Assembly: GCA_015494435.1 (NCBI GenBank)
Contig: WGBH01000194.1
Span: 1 to 8,440, forward strand
DNA length: 8,440 bases
Origin: Thiotrichaceae bacterium
GTDB taxonomy: Bacteria; Pseudomonadota; Gammaproteobacteria; Thiotrichales; Thiotrichaceae
Direction: 5' to 3'
Part shown: piece after piece, positions 5,608 to 8,440 of the stretch
How positions within the stretch are numbered: the first letter of the stretch is position 1
Layout: every line of letters begins with the position of its first letter
The notes under the pieces: generated by a model
What the model was told of the DNA's origin: nothing
The model's database searches: none
The model's input: the letters and a program-made list of their open reading frames with translations, nothing else
Translations under genes and position numbers: made by a program

Positions 5608-7954
5608 ATTTTTCGGCCCAATAGTGGATCATGGCATTCAATTGCTCCATTTTAAACGGTTTAGTGAGGTAATCATCCATACCCGCTTCTAGGCAACGTT
5701 CACGCTCACCCCCAATGGCATGAGCTGTCAATGCAACCACAGGCAAATGAATAAAGCGTTGGTCAGAGCGAAGACGACGAGTGGTTTCATAGCCATCCAT
5801 GCTGGGCATGCTGACATCCATAAAGATCAGGTCAAATGTTTTTTCTTCTAATTGTTGCAAAACATCCTTGCCACTTTCAGCAACAAACACTTTCACTCCA
5901 CAAGCTTTTAAAATCTTTTGACCAAAAAATCGGTTCATTTCATCATCGTCAACTAATAAAACACGAAATGCCTGTAAAAACTCAGTAGGTAGCGGTATTT
6001 TAGACGTTGAATCTAATTTTTCTTGTTTGCTTGCCCTCTTTTTTAATGGAAAATTTAAACTAAAGTAGAAACGACTCCCTTGATTGAGGCTACTTTCAAC
6101 AGCTAAGTTTCCTCCCATACGTTTCACCAGTTTATGACTAATCGCTAAGCCTAACCCCGAGCCACCATATTGGCGTGAGATACTATTTTCTGCCTGCATA
6201 AAGGGTTTAAAAAGTTTAGTTTGTTGTTTTTTTGACAAGCCAATACCTGTGTCAATGACTTCAAATAATAACGTAGCGCGATCATGATCAATACATTGTG
6301 GAGTAATACTAAGTTCAACGCTTCCTTGAGAGGTAAACTTAATCGCATTATTTAATAAGTTCAGTAAGACTTGTTGTAAGCGAGTAGGGTCGCCTTGTAA
6401 TTGTTTATCTGGCAATGAAAAATGCTGATTAATCTGTAGAGTTAAGTGTTTATTTTCAGCGGATTGTTGTGATAACTGCTTTACGGTTTGAACAACTGTA
6501 TCCAGCGTAAATGATATTTTTTCTAATCCTAATAACGAGGTATTCAAACGGGCAAAGTCAAGAATATTATTGATCAGACTTAACATATGAGAAGAGGAGG
6601 TATTCAAACGCGACACATAATTTTTTTGTTCGCTAGAAAGTGTTGTTAGTTCTAGTAAATGACTTGCACTGACCACTGCATTCATTGGCGTGCGTAATTC
6701 ATGGCTCATAGTAGTTAAAAACTCATCTTTTATTTTGTTTGTAGTTGCAATACGTTCTGCTTCTTTTCCTTTTTGCTTTACTTGTTCGGCTTGGGTTAAA
6801 GAGAGCAATAGAAGAGAAAGTAGCAAGACAAGAACAGTCGTCATTATCAACCAAGGTGTATCTTCCATTATTCCTATGCCAATTAATAGAGGTGGAATGG
6901 CACTGCTAATAAAAAGTAAAGCTGATAAACTCATGCTCCAGGGTAAACGTAAACCGTTGCGGTAAAAAGAGACCGCAAATAGGATGAAAAGAATAGTTAT
7001 TATTAACCCCCATATAGCTGAAAGTGGGACACTGCAATAAGGAATAAAAAGGCTACAAATAGTGAACGTAAAACTAATCCAAAACAAGTAATGAAAGCGG
7101 ATATACCAATCGGGCAAGTCTGTTTTAAGATTTAACCAATCATTTACTAAAAACACCCCAGCAGTCATTAAACTAAAGGCAAAAAATGAACCAATAGACT
7201 GCAAATTTTCACGTAAAAAAGCATTGTAATGTAGCCATCCTGCATGATTTCCAATTTCAAATATAAACGATAGAATAAAGACAGAGAGTGCCAAAAAGCC
7301 TTTATCACGCAGATAAAGAAAATAAAAAAAGTTATACAACGATAAAATTAACAACCCACCAATAATAAATGCCTGCATAGGATAAATCTGCCTTGCCTCC
7401 TGAAGCATTTGACTTCTATTTTTTAGCTTAGGGTTAATAAGTAAAGGTGCTTGTTTATCCTGAATTCTAAGATACAAAGTGCCTGATATTTTTTTGGGGA
7501 AATGCGCTTTGTATTGAAGGGCTACCCCGTAAGGTATTTGTTTTAAAGGGGGGGCAAAGTGATTATTTTGCCCCTTTAACAGTAAGTAAACCTGCATTTT
7601 ACGGGATAAACTACCCGATGTAGTAAAATACAAATCCAAGTCATCTGATTGATTTATTACGTCGATTTTTAGCCAAAAAGAAGAACAGGTAAGACCCATC
7701 TCTAATGGTTCATATTTTTCAATCGTCTCCTTCGCTATTGGAGAAAAACGTTCAGGAATCTTTATGACTTCCGCTAATGTTAACTCTCCTGTTGGATCTT
7801 CAAGTATTTCGGCATAAGATTTTAGATCAATATAAGAGCGATCTTTTGTTAACAAAAGCGGTGACGTTTGTGCGTAAACGGTATCGGATAATCCATAAAA
7901 ACATAATAAGAGACAGAAAATATAATGGGATTGAATATTGGTTAAATATTTCAA
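5585..7954 (-). CDS. 7TMR-DISM hybrid sensor histidine kinase with C-terminal receiver
   Basis: A 789-residue inner-membrane sensor. In order: signal peptide 1-28 (cleavage after VYA), periplasmic 7TMR-DISMED2-like sensor domain about 35-175, seven hydrophobic helices about 193-387 (7TMR-DISM), a short charged linker about 388-410, dimerisation/phosphoacceptor domain with H418 in SHELRTP, ATPase domain with N-box NLLNNAIKF (532-540), G1 DTGIG (568-572) and G2 GGSGLGLA (597-604), and a receiver about 663-780 with D669-D671, phosphoacceptor D713 in FMDVSMP, T743 and K765. There is no Hpt domain, so the phosphate must leave through a separate Hpt protein or the receiver acts on the kinase itself. 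DISM sensors bind small, often carbohydrate-like ligands in characterised cases; the ligand here is unknown. The start is a TTG with no clear RBS, but the signal peptide begins right there and the next in-frame ATG is residue 86. Overlaps the transferase gene's end by 23 bp. Confidence 0.93.
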   Translation of the reverse strand: MKYLTNIQSHYIFCLLLCFYGLSDTVYAQTSPLLLTKDRSYIDLKSYAEILEDPTGELTLAEVIKIPERFSPIAKETIEKYEPLEMGLTCSSFWLKIDVINQSDDLDLYFTTSGSLSRKMQVYLLLKGQNNHFAPPLKQIPYGVALQYKAHFPKKISGTLYLRIQDKQAPLLINPKLKNRSQMLQEARQIYPMQAFIIGGLLILSLYNFFYFLYLRDKGFLALSVFILSFIFEIGNHAGWLHYNAFLRENLQSIGSFFAFSLMTAGVFLVNDWLNLKTDLPDWYIRFHYLFWISFTFTICSLFIPYCSVPLSAIWGLIITILFILFAVSFYRNGLRLPWSMSLSALLFISSAIPPLLIGIGIMEDTPWLIMTTVLVLLLSLLLLSLTQAEQVKQKGKEAERIATTNKIKDEFLTTMSHELRTPMNAVVSASHLLELTTLSSEQKNYVSRLNTSSSHMLSLINNILDFARLNTSLLGLEKISFTLDTVVQTVKQLSQQSAENKHLTLQINQHFSLPDKQLQGDPTRLQQVLLNLLNNAIKFTSQGSVELSITPQCIDHDRATLLFEVIDTGIGLSKKQQTKLFKPFMQAENSISRQYGGSGLGLAISHKLVKRMGGNLAVESSLNQGSRFYFSLNFPLKKRASKQEKLDSTSKIPLPTEFLQAFRVLLVDDDEMNRFFGQKILKACGVKVFVAESGKDVLQQLEEKTFDLIFMDVSMPSMDGYETTRRLRSDQRFIHLPVVALTAHAIGGERERCLEAGMDDYLTKPFKMEQLNAMIHYWAEKSMLNKKE

Positions 7955-8204
7955 AATAAGTATTTCAACAATTAAAATCTTAGTTTAGCATCAATACCTT
8001 CGCTATTAAGCCGTTAATTTTGCCTCATGAATTTGGCTCAGAACAGGAAACTTTTCAAGGAGCTACATGATATTAATCGGTATCGTGTTTTCCAATACCT
8101 TTTTATCTAAATATTCCGTAAACTCCATACGGGCTACGTCACTGATAAAGGGGAGGAGTCCATACCATTGAGAGAATTTGCACGTTTATTTCGCTGAAGT
8201 CACC
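7955..8204. other. intergenic region between hybrid kinase and spermidine-synthase-like gene
   Basis: Both flanking genes are on the minus strand. Most of the space is taken by the decayed reading frame at 8006-8185. The kinase promoter should lie near 7955-8005, but no clear hexamer pair is visible. No terminator hairpin is seen behind the spermidine-synthase-like gene. Confidence 0.4.
8006..8185 (-). pseudogene. decayed coding remnant, possibly HvfC/DUF2063-like
   Basis: One minus-strand frame stays open from 8185 to 8006 except for a single TAG at 8063-8065. It gives protein-like sequence (WYGLLPFISDVARMEFTEYL before the stop; LLEKFPVLSQIHEAKLTA after it). There is no plausible start codon near its 5' end; a TAA lies immediately upstream. 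LPFISDVARMEF resembles the LPYLPDLARLEW segment I know from HvfC (DUF2063) proteins, which would make this the C-terminal remainder of a deleted gene. The match is short, so the family is a guess; the broken state is what the sequence shows. Confidence 0.35.
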
Positions 8205-8440
8205 TTAACGTCTCAAATCTTCAATATAAAGTTGATATAATTTAGGTTCCATAATGGTATTCACAGGGGCGGCTATTTTTTTTATGTCTTTCGCAAAAAC
8301 GGTAGCAGCTTGCATCGTTGCTGTATTGATAAAACGTGTTTTTATATTAAAATTAAATTGTTTTGGAAAGGCTGTATTTTTTCTTGCTAGATGAAATCCC
8401 CACTCTCCAAAGGATGGAATATTAACATGATAGCTAAGGG
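8205..8440 (-). CDS. C-terminus of a membrane-type spermidine synthase-like protein (5' end outside window)
   Basis: The minus-strand frame is open from the window edge to a TAA at 8205-8207 and codes for 77 residues. It contains YHVNIPSFGEWGFHLA near its start and ends with PVNTIMEPKLYQLYIEDLRR. PSFGEWGF followed by a PVNT-x-P-x-L segment is characteristic of the C-terminal part of bacterial spermidine/spermine synthase-like proteins, mostly the large ones with an N-terminal membrane region. Such enzymes transfer an aminopropyl group from decarboxylated S-adenosylmethionine, though many members of the membrane type are uncharacterised. The catalytic residues lie outside the window. It is followed by a decayed reading frame and then the kinase gene on the same strand. 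Confidence 0.7.
   Translation of the reverse strand, partial: LSYHVNIPSFGEWGFHLARKNTAFPKQFNFNIKTRFINTATMQAATVFAKDIKKIAAPVNTIMEPKLYQLYIEDLRR

Noticed and set aside
6690..6965. Plus-strand frame of 91 codons inside the hybrid kinase gene
   Set aside because: It is antisense to the H-box and last membrane helices of the kinase; its composition is that of a reverse-complement shadow.
8067..8171. Plus-strand 34-codon frame with a good AAGGAG Shine-Dalgarno 4 nt before its ATG
   Set aside because: It lies antisense to the more protein-like decayed frame, its residues show no motif, and one good RBS is expected by chance in several kb. It stays a weak possibility.

Overview
This is an AT-rich bacterial window. 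Its gene set (OmpR-type response regulator, stand-alone Hpt, 7TMR-DISM hybrid kinase, fused ATP sulfurylase/APS kinase, membrane-type spermidine synthase) best fits a gammaproteobacterium, possibly a sulfur-oxidising Thiotrichales/Beggiatoa-like lineage. That placement is inferred from gene content alone and is tentative. No rRNA, tRNA or CRISPR array was found.

Layout, left to right. At 1-132 lies the unrecognised C-terminal tail of a plus-strand gene, followed by a 351-bp AT-rich spacer. At 484-1194 is an OmpR/PhoB-type response regulator, which converges on a small Hpt-domain protein (1223-1558, minus). The next 547 bp (1559-2105) have no gene but are full of structure: two related hairpin-bearing repeats resembling the right end of IS200/IS605/IS1341 (TnpB) elements, a string of small stems that could be an omega-RNA remnant, and a 73-nt inverted repeat. 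At 2106-3797 (minus) is a PAPS-synthetase-like fusion. Its APS kinase half is intact, but the catalytic signatures of its ATP sulfurylase half are replaced. Divergent from it is a two-gene unit: a type II thioesterase (4084-4869, or from 3985) and an Sfp-type phosphopantetheinyl transferase (4882-5607). This is a carrier-protein loading and proofreading pair with no NRPS or PKS in view. At 5585-7954 (minus) is a 7TMR-DISM hybrid histidine kinase that overlaps the transferase tail to tail by 23 bp. The right end carries a decayed coding stretch (8006-8185) and the C-terminus of a spermidine-synthase-like protein (8205 to the edge, minus).

How the parts may work together. The hybrid kinase has a receiver but no Hpt domain, and a solo Hpt protein and a DNA-binding response regulator lie a few kb away. 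A split phosphorelay is therefore possible, though unproven. The thioesterase/transferase pair implies carrier-protein biosynthesis elsewhere in the genome. The most unusual items are the fused kinase with a degenerate sulfurylase active site and the TnpB-less, omega-RNA-like region directly upstream of the Hpt gene.
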